The translations under genes were made by a program, and so were the position numbers. From Microbacterium oxydans (GTDB taxonomy: Bacteria > Actinomycetota > Actinomycetes > Actinomycetales > Microbacteriaceae), in contig NZ_JYIV01000025.1 in NCBI RefSeq assembly GCF_000956405.1, forward strand, positions 1 to 64,000: a stretch of DNA of 64,000 nucleotides, read 5' to 3'. Of the stretch, positions 51,490-59,400 are shown in pieces (position 1 is the stretch's first letter; each line of letters opens with the position of its first letter). The notes under the pieces are model-generated. The model saw only the letters and a program-made list of their open reading frames with translations, was not told the DNA's origin and did not search any database.

Positions 51490-52472
51490 ACGTCACGCTG
51501 ACCGCCGCAGGTGAGTCCTGCAGCCCCGTCGCCACTCATGCCATCGGACCCGAGGCGGCGTCCTCGGTGGCGACCACGCTGAAGGCGCTGTCGGATCCGC
51601 TGCGCTTGCGGATGCTGTCGGCCATCGCCTCGGATCCGCGGGGAGAATCCTGCGTGTGCGATCTCGCCGCGCTCGCCGACGTGTCCCAGCCCACCGTGTC
51701 GCACCACCTGAAGGTGCTCAAGGACGTCGACGTGCTCACCTCCGAGCGGCGTGGCACGTGGGTCTGGTATCGCATCAACCCGAGTCGGCGCAGCGCTGTG
51801 ACGGCCTTGCTGGACTCCTTCGCGCCGGCTTCCGTCGCACCCGGGAACGTCGATGACGATCCACCACGGCCGGACTTCGATGCGCGGGTGACCCGTCTCG
51901 CCGAGGAGCTCGCAGCGGAGGTTCCCGAACTCGACGCGCGCGTCGTTCTCACGACCGTCCGAGAGTCCTACACCGCGCTTGCGCGGACGGCACGCGTCAC
52001 GTCAGCTCTTGTGCCTCTCACCGAACGCTTCGCCCGCCAACGGCTCGCAGACCTGATCCGAGACCGCGACTCGGCCGTTCCGCAGGTGCTCTTCGTCTGC
52101 GTCGCCAATGCCGGCCGGTCCCAACTCGCCGCCGCGCTCGTCAACCAGCTCGCCGCCGGGAAGGTCATCGCACGCTCTGCGGGTTCCGCCCCCGCCGACG
52201 TCGTCCATCCCCATGTGCGCTCGCTCCTCGCCGAGATCGAAGGCGACCGAGCTGCCGAGCGATTCCCGAAGCCACTCACCGACGACGCGGTCCGCGCGGC
52301 AGACGTCGTCATCACGATGGGCTGCGGCGACGTCTGTCCGATCATCCCCGGCGTCCGCTACGACGACTGGGCTGTCGGCGACCCTGCCCTCGCCTCGCGC
52401 GAAGGCGTCGAAGCCATCCGCGACGACATCGCCGAACGCGTTCGTGTACTCGTCGACGAACTCCTCCACTGA
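51486..52472 (+). CDS. ArsR-ArsC fusion (regulator linked to low-Mr phosphatase-type arsenate reductase)
   Basis: A protein of 328 residues with three parts. Residues 20-110 form an ArsR winged HTH, with GESCVCDL (Cys pair for As(III)) and VSQPTVSHHLKVLKD. Residues 130-195 form a three-helix domain typical of tyrosine-phosphatase-like ArsC N-termini (VTRLAEELAAEVPELDARVV). Residues 200-328 form the ArsC domain with P-loop VLFVCVANAGRSQLAAAL (C-X5-R) and the redox Cys pair in TMGCGDVCP. All key residues are present, so it may both sense arsenite and reduce arsenate. Confidence 0.88.
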   Translation: MNVTLTAAGESCSPVATHAIGPEAASSVATTLKALSDPLRLRMLSAIASDPRGESCVCDLAALADVSQPTVSHHLKVLKDVDVLTSERRGTWVWYRINPSRRSAVTALLDSFAPASVAPGNVDDDPPRPDFDARVTRLAEELAAEVPELDARVVLTTVRESYTALARTARVTSALVPLTERFARQRLADLIRDRDSAVPQVLFVCVANAGRSQLAAALVNQLAAGKVIARSAGSAPADVVHPHVRSLLAEIEGDRAAERFPKPLTDDAVRAADVVITMGCGDVCPIIPGVRYDDWAVGDPALASREGVEAIRDDIAERVRVLVDELLH

Positions 52473-52494
52473 CCACATCTCACCAGGAGCACCC

Positions 52495-52902
52495 ATGACC
52501 GACACGACCCCCAGACCGTCCGTCCTCTTCGTCTGTGTCCACAACGCCGGACGCTCCCAGATGGCGGCCGGATTTCTCCGCGACATCGCCGGCGACCGTA
52601 TCGAGGTCCGTTCCGCTGGTTCCATGCCCGCCGACCAGATCAACCCGATCGCGGTCGAAGCCATGAGCGAGCTCGGCATCGACATCACTGCCGAGCAGCC
52701 CAAAGTGCTCACGACCGAAGCGGTGCAGGCTTCCGACGTCGTCATCACCATGGGATGCGGCGACGCCTGCCCGTTCTTCCCCGGCAAGCGGTACGAGGAC
52801 TGGAAGCTCGACGACCCCGCCGGGCAGGGGATCGATGCGGTGCGTCCGATCCGCGACGACATCAGAGCCCGCATCGCCCAGCTGGTGAGCGAACTCGTCT
52901 GA
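52495..52902 (+). CDS. arsC: Arsenate reductase, low-Mr phosphatase type
   Basis: A protein of 135 residues from the ATG at 52495, with AGGAG upstream. P-loop VLFVCVHNAGRSQMAAGFL (nucleophilic Cys and Arg) and TMGCGDACPFFPG with the shuttle Cys pair show a thioredoxin-coupled ArsC. It is a second copy beside the ArsC part of the fusion 23 nt upstream; the two differ clearly, so it is not a fresh duplication. It is the last gene of the operon. Confidence 0.93.
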   Translation: MTDTTPRPSVLFVCVHNAGRSQMAAGFLRDIAGDRIEVRSAGSMPADQINPIAVEAMSELGIDITAEQPKVLTTEAVQASDVVITMGCGDACPFFPGKRYEDWKLDDPAGQGIDAVRPIRDDIRARIAQLVSELV

Positions 52903-52910
52903 CGTCGGTG

Positions 52911-52953
52911 GGAGCCGCGGCACGCTCGTGAATCCACAAGCCGCCGCGGCTTC
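52911..52953. terminator. Bidirectional hairpin between arsC and flgE
   Basis: GCCGCGGC (52914-52921) pairs with GCCGCGGC (52943-52950); GGA and TCC extend the stem. The 21-nt loop is large. Confidence 0.5.
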
Positions 52954-52961
52954 CTGACGAC

Positions 52962-54122
52962 TCAGCGCTTGAGGTTCGTGAGCTCCTGCAGCACCTCGTC
53001 GCTCGTGGTGATGATGCGGGCGTTCGCCTGGAAGCCGCGCTGCGCGACGATCAGGTTGGTGAACTCCTGCGACAGGTCGACGTTCGACATCTCGAGAGCA
53101 CCGCTGATGATGCCGCCAAGACCGTCGGATCCGGCCTGACCGATCGTCGGCTCTCCGGAGTTGCCGCTCGGACGGAACTGGGACGAGCCGGCCTTCTCGA
53201 GCCCGCCGGGGTTGACGAATCCGGCCAGGGCGACACGGGCGAGCACCTCGGTGTCGCCGTTGCTGAAGGTGCCGACGAGGCTGCCGTCGTTCATCAGCGC
53301 GTACGAGCTCAGGGTGCCGGCCGGCTTGCCGTTCTGCTCCTTGATGGCGACGTCGCTGACGTCGGCGAAACCGGTGACCGCGGAGAGGTCCACCGTGACA
53401 CCGCCGGAGACGATCGAGGAGGCAGCCGCCTGCTTGCCGTCCGTGAACGCCAGGGCGGTGGTCGTGCCTCCCGGCTCGGTGACGTCCCACCCCGTGGCCG
53501 TGCGGGTGAAGGTGAGGCGGAGCGAGGTGGCCGTGCCCTCGGCGTCGTAGGTCTTGATGTCGCGCACCAGCTGCTCGCCGACCGCGGCACCCGAGGGCAG
53601 GTTGCCCGTGACCCGCGCGGTGGTGGTCGCCGTCGCAGGGCTGAGGGCCCCGACCGGGAGCCGGATGTCGCCGATGCCCTGGCCGGGGACGATGACGCCG
53701 TTCTGTGCCGTCCAGCCCTGCACGAGGGCGCCGTCGGCCGAGACCAGCTTGCCGCTCGCGTCGAAGGAGAACCCACCGTTGCGGGTGTAGAGCGTCTCGC
53801 CACCCGAGCGGACGACGAAGAACCCGTCGCCCGCGATCATGAGGTTGGTCGGCACGCCCGTGGGCTGCGGCGCCCCGGAGGCGAAGTTGGTGCTGATCCC
53901 GGCGACCTGCACCCCGAGACCGACCTGTGCGGGGTTCTGACCGCCGGCGGCCTGCTGGGGCATCATCGAGTTGCGCACGAGCTGGGAGAGCGAGTCCTGG
54001 AACTGCACGGCCGAGGCCTTGAAGCCGGTCGTGTTGACGTTGGCGATGTTGTTGCCCGTGACGTCGAGCATGGTCTGGTGCGAACGCAGACCCGAGATTC
54101 CGGAGAACAGAGAGCGGAGCAT
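52962..54122 (-). CDS. flgE: Flagellar hook protein FlgE
   Basis: A protein of 386 residues from the ATG at 54120-54122. The N-terminal rod/hook motif is LRSLFSGISGLRSHQTMLDVTGNNIANVNT, and the C-terminal coiled-coil ends EFTNLIVAQRGFQANARIITTSDEVL. Its middle part is a Gly/Thr/Val-rich variable domain exposed on the hook. It is exported unfolded. It is the last gene before the island that splits the locus; flbD normally follows directly. Confidence 0.94.
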   Translation of the reverse strand: MLRSLFSGISGLRSHQTMLDVTGNNIANVNTTGFKASAVQFQDSLSQLVRNSMMPQQAAGGQNPAQVGLGVQVAGISTNFASGAPQPTGVPTNLMIAGDGFFVVRSGGETLYTRNGGFSFDASGKLVSADGALVQGWTAQNGVIVPGQGIGDIRLPVGALSPATATTTARVTGNLPSGAAVGEQLVRDIKTYDAEGTATSLRLTFTRTATGWDVTEPGGTTTALAFTDGKQAAASSIVSGGVTVDLSAVTGFADVSDVAIKEQNGKPAGTLSSYALMNDGSLVGTFSNGDTEVLARVALAGFVNPGGLEKAGSSQFRPSGNSGEPTIGQAGSDGLGGIISGALEMSNVDLSQEFTNLIVAQRGFQANARIITTSDEVLQELTNLKR

Positions 54123-54147
54123 GGTGATGCCTTTCTGGAGGGACTGG

Positions 54148-54585
54148 TCAGGACTGCGGACGGGGAGCGAGGGCGACGCCGGAGACGGCGTCGAGGGGGA
54201 TGGAGGCCTCGCCGATGGTGACGAGGGGCACGGCGCCGGCGTAGGACACCGAGGTGACGATGCCCTTCTGGGTGACGCCCTTCTCATCGACGTACTGCGC
54301 CTCGTGGCCGATCAGGGCGGCGGCGGTCTGACGCATGCTGAGCGCGAAGCTCTCGGTCGAGGTCGCCGTCAGCGCGGTCAGCTGCTCCATGGAGGCCAGC
54401 TGCGTCGTCTGCGAGATCATCTCGTTGGTGTTCATGGGTGAACTGGGATCCTGATTGGTCAGCTGCGTCACCAGCAGCTTCAGGAAGACCTCGGAGTCGA
54501 GCGTCTTCTTCCGCTCGGTCGGGGGCGTGGTGCTGCCGGTCTGCACGCCGGAGGGCGGGATGGTGCCGGAGATCGGGTCGACCAT
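54148..54585 (-). CDS. flgD: Flagellar hook cap protein FlgD
   Basis: A protein of 145 residues. DSEVFLKLLVTQLTNQDPSSPMNTNEMISQTTQLASMEQL is the FlgD core. The short length, lacking the FN3/tudor domains of E. coli FlgD, matches Gram-positive versions. It caps the growing hook. It lies 25 nt before flgE and 20 nt after fliK. Confidence 0.93.
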   Translation of the reverse strand: MVDPISGTIPPSGVQTGSTTPPTERKKTLDSEVFLKLLVTQLTNQDPSSPMNTNEMISQTTQLASMEQLTALTATSTESFALSMRQTAAALIGHEAQYVDEKGVTQKGIVTSVSYAGAVPLVTIGEASIPLDAVSGVALAPRPQS

Positions 54586-54605
54586 GGGCGGGGGTTCCTC
54601 TCGGA

Positions 54606-56087
54606 TCAGGCGAAGACGTCGATGCCGCCGTGCGGCGAGACCAGGGGTGAGTTCGGGTCGACGGGTGTAGACGGTGCCGGCCGAGGGGTGCTGCCCGGCG
54701 CTGTTCCGGCCGTCCCGTCCCGACCGTTCGGCGTTCCGGCTCCGGGCCTGCCCTGATCGGCCCCTCCGGCGTGCGAGGAGCCGGCGGCCGTGCCGTGGGA
54801 GCCGCCGAAGTTCTGGGCGGTCGAGGACGTGGGTCCGTCTTCCGAGGCGGACAGCAGGAGTGAGGCATGCGGTGCCGCAGCGGCGAGGTCGCGACGGAGA
54901 TCGGCGAGGATGGCGCGCAGCGCCTCCCTGCCGAGGTCGTTCGGCGCGTGCAGTTCGATGTGGATCGCACCGCCGGCGATGTGGGCACGCACCGTCACGG
55001 GACCGAGGTTCTCGGGTGACACGGTCAGGGTGAGGTTGTGCTCGCCGTCAGGGGCCTGTGCGAGTGCGACGACCGGGGTCGCGATCTGAGGCAGCAGCGT
55101 CGGACGCACGGTGGCGGCAGCGGCCGGAGCCGCCGCTGCGGCCATGGGCGTCGACGGTGCCGTGCCGGCGATCGCCGGAGTCGCGGTGGATGCGTCGCCC
55201 GTCGCGGGCGAGACGGGAGGCGCCGGTGCGGTGCCGGCTGCTGTGATCGGGGCCGCCGACTCGGTGGTCGGATCGGCTGCCACGACCGCCGCGGCGCTCG
55301 TGGTCGCATCGGCGGGTGCACCCGTGGCCGGCTTTCCGCCCGCGGGGAGGGACGAGGTCGAGGGCGTCGCCCCCGCAGTGCCCGACGTCGAGGCGTGCAC
55401 ATCCGCCTTCGAAGACACGGTCACGGTCGGCTCCGCCGTCGTGCTCGTCGCCGGTGGTCCACCGAGCGATGACGACAGCAGCGCGCGGCCGGTCTCGAGG
55501 GCTGAGGCGGACGCGACCGTGCCGGTGGAGGATGACGATGACCCGACCGCGATCACGCGCCCCGGCCCTTCGCTCGCGGCATCGCCGTCGAAGGCGCCCG
55601 TCGACACGGCGCCGCCCGGGGTGCGAGCCGGCGACGATGCACCGGTCGAACCGCCGACGCCGGGCACCGTCTCCTGTGCGGGAGCCGACTCCGCGGTCTC
55701 CCCTGCGGGCGCAGCCGGGCTGGCCACGACGGAACCGGCCACGACGGAACCGGACACGACTGCGGGCGGAGCGGGGCTGACCAGGTCGTAGCCGGTCAGG
55801 GCGGAGTCGGGCGGCGTCGGACCGGGAGGCGTCTGACCGGGAGGAGTGGACGGAACGGCGGCTCCGGGTGATGCGGACGGACCAGCGGTCGCGGCGTCGG
55901 CAGAGGACTCGTCCGTCGGTGCTCCTGCCGCCGTGTCGTCCGCACGGTCATCGGAGGCGCGCGAGGCATCCAGGATGACGTCGGCGAAGGCCGCGGCCCC
56001 GGGCGTGGACTGCCGGGCTTCGGCGGGTGTGCCCGCCGCGCGGTGCACCCGTGGAGTGAGCATGTCGACGATGCCGAGAGACGTCAT
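54606..56087 (-). CDS. fliK: Flagellar hook-length control protein FliK
   Basis: A protein of 493 residues from the ATG at 56085-56087. Residues 1-345 are a long low-complexity Ala/Thr/Ser/Pro-rich ruler region. Residues 350-430 form the conserved Flg_hook domain (HNLTLTVSPENLGPVTVRAHIAGGAIHIELHA), which interacts with FlhB to switch export specificity. The tail is Gly/Pro-rich. It overlaps fliJ by 4 nt. Confidence 0.88.
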   Translation of the reverse strand: MTSLGIVDMLTPRVHRAAGTPAEARQSTPGAAAFADVILDASRASDDRADDTAAGAPTDESSADAATAGPSASPGAAVPSTPPGQTPPGPTPPDSALTGYDLVSPAPPAVVSGSVVAGSVVASPAAPAGETAESAPAQETVPGVGGSTGASSPARTPGGAVSTGAFDGDAASEGPGRVIAVGSSSSSTGTVASASALETGRALLSSSLGGPPATSTTAEPTVTVSSKADVHASTSGTAGATPSTSSLPAGGKPATGAPADATTSAAAVVAADPTTESAAPITAAGTAPAPPVSPATGDASTATPAIAGTAPSTPMAAAAAPAAAATVRPTLLPQIATPVVALAQAPDGEHNLTLTVSPENLGPVTVRAHIAGGAIHIELHAPNDLGREALRAILADLRRDLAAAAPHASLLLSASEDGPTSSTAQNFGGSHGTAAGSSHAGGADQGRPGAGTPNGRDGTAGTAPGSTPRPAPSTPVDPNSPLVSPHGGIDVFA

Positions 56088-56512
56088 GCGTGGTCCTCCG
56101 TGCTCGTGCTCGTGCGTGAACCGATCTCGTCGAGCTCCGTCTGCTCGGCGTGCAGCTCGGCCGCCCGCATCCGCAGCGCGTGCGCTTCGGCGAGCCGGTC
56201 GAGTCCGCGCATCGCCTTCCGCGCCTCGGCATGTTCGGTCCTCGCCTCGTCGACCGTCTGGTTCTGCAGCTCCGACAGCGCGGTCAGGTCGACCAGCAGA
56301 GTCCGCCCGGCTACCCGAGCGGCCGCGAGCGCGGCGAGGGAGCGGACGTCGACGGCTTCGCTTCCGACTCCGGACAGGTGGGCGCGCAGCGACCGGTCGC
56401 GTGCCTCGGTGTGCTGCGCGTCGATCACGGCGCGTGAGAGGCGCTGGGCGGCCGCGCGCTCCTGGATCTCCCTGACCCGCAGCAGACCGGCGAGCGAGAA
56501 CGACCGCGTCAT
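56084..56512 (-). CDS. fliJ: Flagellar export protein FliJ
   Basis: A protein of 142 residues, nearly all alpha-helical, starting SFSLAGLLRVREIQERAA as expected for FliJ. It forms a coiled coil that inserts into the FliI hexamer and links it to FlhA. Assignment rests on the N-terminal pattern, coiled-coil nature and position between fliI and fliK. It overlaps both neighbours by 4 nt. Confidence 0.88.
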   Translation of the reverse strand: MTRSFSLAGLLRVREIQERAAAQRLSRAVIDAQHTEARDRSLRAHLSGVGSEAVDVRSLAALAAARVAGRTLLVDLTALSELQNQTVDEARTEHAEARKAMRGLDRLAEAHALRMRAAELHAEQTELDEIGSRTSTSTEDHA

Positions 56513-57804
56513 GAGACTCCTCCGAACGCGGCCACGAGCTCATCCAGGCGGCGCCACGATTCGCCGATCTCGCTGGTCTCGTCGAGAGGCTGGGTGAGGA
56601 AGGCGCTGATCTGCTTCTCGTGGGCGATCGCGGCGTCGATGCGGGCATCCGCTCCGGCCTGGTAGGCGCCGATGTCGATGAGGTCGTTGGCGCGACGGCG
56701 GGCGGCCAGCACGGCGCGGAGCGTCGCGGCGTGCGCTCTGCGCTCGGGAACGGTGATCTTGCCGGCGACGCGCGACACCGAGCCGAGCACATCGATCGCG
56801 GGGTGGTGTCCCGACAGGGCGAGAGCGCGATCGAGCACGACGTGCCCGTCGAGGATCGACCGCACCGTGTCGGCGATGGGTTCGTTGTGGTCGTCGCCGT
56901 CGACGAGGACCGTGTAGATGCCGGTGATCGAGCCGCGGGTGTCCGTGCCTGCGCGTTCGAGCAGGCCGGCGAGGAGCGAGAACGTGGACGGCGGATAGCC
57001 GCGCGTGGCCGGAGGTTCCCCGGCGGAGAGCCCGATCTCGCGTTGGGCCATGGCCACGCGGGTGAGCGAGTCCATCATGAGGATGGCGTGCGCGCCGTCG
57101 TCGCGGAAGGCCTCGGCGATCCTGGTGGCGGTGTACGCGGCGCGGATGCGTGCCATCGCGGGCTGGTCAGAGGTCGAGACGACCACGACGGAGCGGGCGA
57201 GACCCTCCGGTCCCAGGTCGTCTTCAATGAACTCGCGCACTTCGCGGCCGCGCTCGCCGACCAGCGCGATCACGGTGACCTCCGCTTCGGTGCCGCGCGC
57301 GATCATGGACAGCAGCGACGACTTCCCCACACCGGAGCCGGCGAACAGACCGACGCGCTGACCGCGTCCGACGCTGACGAGCGTGTCGAGCGTCCGCACC
57401 CCGAGCGGAAGGGGGGAGTCGATCCGGTCGCGGCCCATGATGGAGGGCGGAGCATGGTCGAGACTCACCGGCACGGCACCGGTGAGCGGGCCCTTTCCAT
57501 CGATCGGGCGGCCCAGACCGTCGAGGACACGTCCGAGGAGCGCTGTTCCGGTCGGCACGCGCAGGGCTCCGCCGCGGGCGCGCACCGGAGCGCCGACCGT
57601 GAGGCCGGTGACGGGGGCGAGCGGCATGCAGCGCAGCCCGCTCTCACCGATCGCGACGACCTCCGCATCGACACCGTCGAGCGTCACGACGTCGCCGACC
57701 GCGCCGTCGAGGCCGCGCACCTGCACGCTGAGTCCGCGCACCTGGGAGACCTCTCCGATGCGCTCGGGCCGTGCCGCATCGAGCACCGCGCCCCAGGCGC
57801 TCAT
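56509..57804 (-). CDS. fliI: Flagellum-specific ATPase FliI
   Basis: A protein of 431 residues. Walker A is GLFAGSGVGKSSLLSMIA (about residue 154) and Walker B is in AHAILMMDSLTRVAMAQREIGL. Segments such as GYPPSTFSLLAGLLERAG are typical of F1-type export ATPases. It forms a hexameric ATPase at the export gate, bound by FliH. It overlaps fliH and fliJ by 4 nt. Confidence 0.95.
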   Translation of the reverse strand: MSAWGAVLDAARPERIGEVSQVRGLSVQVRGLDGAVGDVVTLDGVDAEVVAIGESGLRCMPLAPVTGLTVGAPVRARGGALRVPTGTALLGRVLDGLGRPIDGKGPLTGAVPVSLDHAPPSIMGRDRIDSPLPLGVRTLDTLVSVGRGQRVGLFAGSGVGKSSLLSMIARGTEAEVTVIALVGERGREVREFIEDDLGPEGLARSVVVVSTSDQPAMARIRAAYTATRIAEAFRDDGAHAILMMDSLTRVAMAQREIGLSAGEPPATRGYPPSTFSLLAGLLERAGTDTRGSITGIYTVLVDGDDHNEPIADTVRSILDGHVVLDRALALSGHHPAIDVLGSVSRVAGKITVPERRAHAATLRAVLAARRRANDLIDIGAYQAGADARIDAAIAHEKQISAFLTQPLDETSEIGESWRRLDELVAAFGGVS

Positions 57805-58406
57805 GCGCTGTGCTCCCCGAGCGCTCGACGGGCACGGTCCAGCGCGCTCCCGATCCGGGCGTCGATGCGCCCGTGAGCCAGTGTCGCGACGGCATCCCCT
57901 CGGCGCAGCGTGTCGTCGGCGACGAGGTCGATCCCGGCCGGCTCCGCGGCGGAGGCCCGCAGCGTCGCGAGGTCGTCCGGGTGAAGGCGCACCTCGCGGA
58001 TCGCCTCGGGATCCACGCCGCTCATCGCGCGCCGGATGGCGGCGATCGCCGACGTCCCGCCCTCGGAGAGCTCTCCGGCGACGATCAGTTCCGCGAGCTC
58101 GATCGCGCAGCGCATCACCCGGTCTTCTCCGGCACCCGTCAGCTCGCTTTCCCGGTCGCCCAGGGATCGTGCGGCGGCGTGGAGGGCGGCGACCGCGCTC
58201 TCGATGCGCTGCGCCTCGACGGCGTCTCGCTGTGCCCGCGCCTCGGCTGCAGCGCGCTGCTCCGCCTCAGCCTCCGCGCGGCCGGCGCGGAACCCCTCCG
58301 CATGCCCGTCGGCGTACCCCCGAGTGCGGGCGAGTGCGTACTGTTCGCCGTTCTCGCGTCCATCGAGACGCGGGAACATCACCGGTGCGAAGGCCTCAGT
58401 AGACAT
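57801..58406 (-). CDS. fliH: Flagellar assembly protein FliH
   Basis: A protein of 201 residues from the ATG at 58404-58406. It has a Gly-X-X-X-Gly-type helix (GYADGHAEGFRAGRAEAEAEQRAAA) followed by the C-terminal domain (AIELAELIVAGEL, REVRLHPDDLATL) that binds FliI. It negatively regulates FliI and anchors it to FliN. It overlaps fliG by 11 nt, more than the other gene junctions here. Confidence 0.88.
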   Translation of the reverse strand: MSTEAFAPVMFPRLDGRENGEQYALARTRGYADGHAEGFRAGRAEAEAEQRAAAEARAQRDAVEAQRIESAVAALHAAARSLGDRESELTGAGEDRVMRCAIELAELIVAGELSEGGTSAIAAIRRAMSGVDPEAIREVRLHPDDLATLRASAAEPAGIDLVADDTLRRGDAVATLAHGRIDARIGSALDRARRALGEHSA

Positions 58407-59400
58407 ACTCGTCCTCGTCGGCACGCTGCACGGTGATGTCGCCGGCGGCCTCGAGCGCGCGGATGGTCCGGACGATCTCCGCCCTGGCCTCCTCGACCTG
58501 CGAGACACGCACGGGGCCGAGCGTGCGGGCCTCCTCGTCGAGGTTCTCCCTGTTGCGCTCGGAGACGTTGCGACGGATGAGGTCGGCGATCGGCTGGTGT
58601 GCGCCCTTGAGCGCGAGGGCGAGCGAGCGGATGTCCATGCCACGCAGCACGCGCTGGGTGTCGCGATCGTCGAGCTTGACGATGTCGGCGAACGTGAACA
58701 TGCGCGAGCGGATGTCCTCCGCCAGCGCGCTGTCCCTGTCCTCGATGCTGGCCAGCAGCGCTTTCTCGACCGTGGCACCGGAACGGGCGATGATCTCGAC
58801 GAGCGGCTCCACGCCTCCGAGCACTTCCGGGGTGTCGCGCGCCGCGAACGTGCCGGTCCGCGCCTTGAGGGCGTCGGCCACGATGGCGATCGCCTCCTGC
58901 GATGCGGTTCCCATGGTCGCGATCGCTTGGGCGACGTCCGTGCGCGTCGGGTCCGGGAGTGCGGCCAGCACGGCAGCGGCGCGGTCGGTCGGCAGATGCG
59001 CGAGCACGAGGGCGACGGTCTGGGGCAGTTCGCCGTCGAGCAGCGTGGCGAGCTGCGCGGGGTCTGCGGATCCGAGGAACTCGAAGGAGGAGTTCATCGA
59101 GGATGAGCCCACTCTGCCGAGCACCGCGGCCGCGCGTTCGGCCCCGAACGTCGCCTCCAGCAGTCCCGCGGCGATGTCGCGTCCTCCTCGGGCGGGCGGC
59201 AGGTGGCCCGACGCGATGCGGTGGAACTGGCCGAGCGCCTGGGCGGTGGTCGCCGCGTCCAGGTTCTGCAGGTCGATGATCTCTGCGGCGACCGCCTCCG
59301 CCTCCGCTTCGGACAGATGCTTCATCACCTCGATCGCCTGTGCACGATCGAGGTTCATCAGCACGACGGCCGCCGTCTGCCGGTCGGTCAGTCCGGTCAT
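58396..59400 (-). CDS. fliG: Flagellar motor switch protein FliG
   Basis: A protein of 334 residues. The N-terminus LTDRQTAAVVLMNLDRAQAIEVMKHLSEAE binds FliF; the middle domain has the EHPQ-like region (GELPQTVALVLAHLP); the C-terminal armadillo part carries charged residues (RMFTFADIVKLDDRDTQRVLRGMD) that meet MotA for torque. The length is normal. It overlaps fliF by 4 nt. Confidence 0.95.
   Translation of the reverse strand: MTGLTDRQTAAVVLMNLDRAQAIEVMKHLSEAEAEAVAAEIIDLQNLDAATTAQALGQFHRIASGHLPPARGGRDIAAGLLEATFGAERAAAVLGRVGSSSMNSSFEFLGSADPAQLATLLDGELPQTVALVLAHLPTDRAAAVLAALPDPTRTDVAQAIATMGTASQEAIAIVADALKARTGTFAARDTPEVLGGVEPLVEIIARSGATVEKALLASIEDRDSALAEDIRSRMFTFADIVKLDDRDTQRVLRGMDIRSLALALKGAHQPIADLIRRNVSERNRENLDEEARTLGPVRVSQVEEARAEIVRTIRALEAAGDITVQRADEDEYVY

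Noticed and set aside
54606..56792. fliK as one very long frame beginning at 56792
   Set aside because: The upstream part overlaps fliJ and fliI in another frame; the ATG at 56087 gives the ATGA overlap seen at the other junctions.
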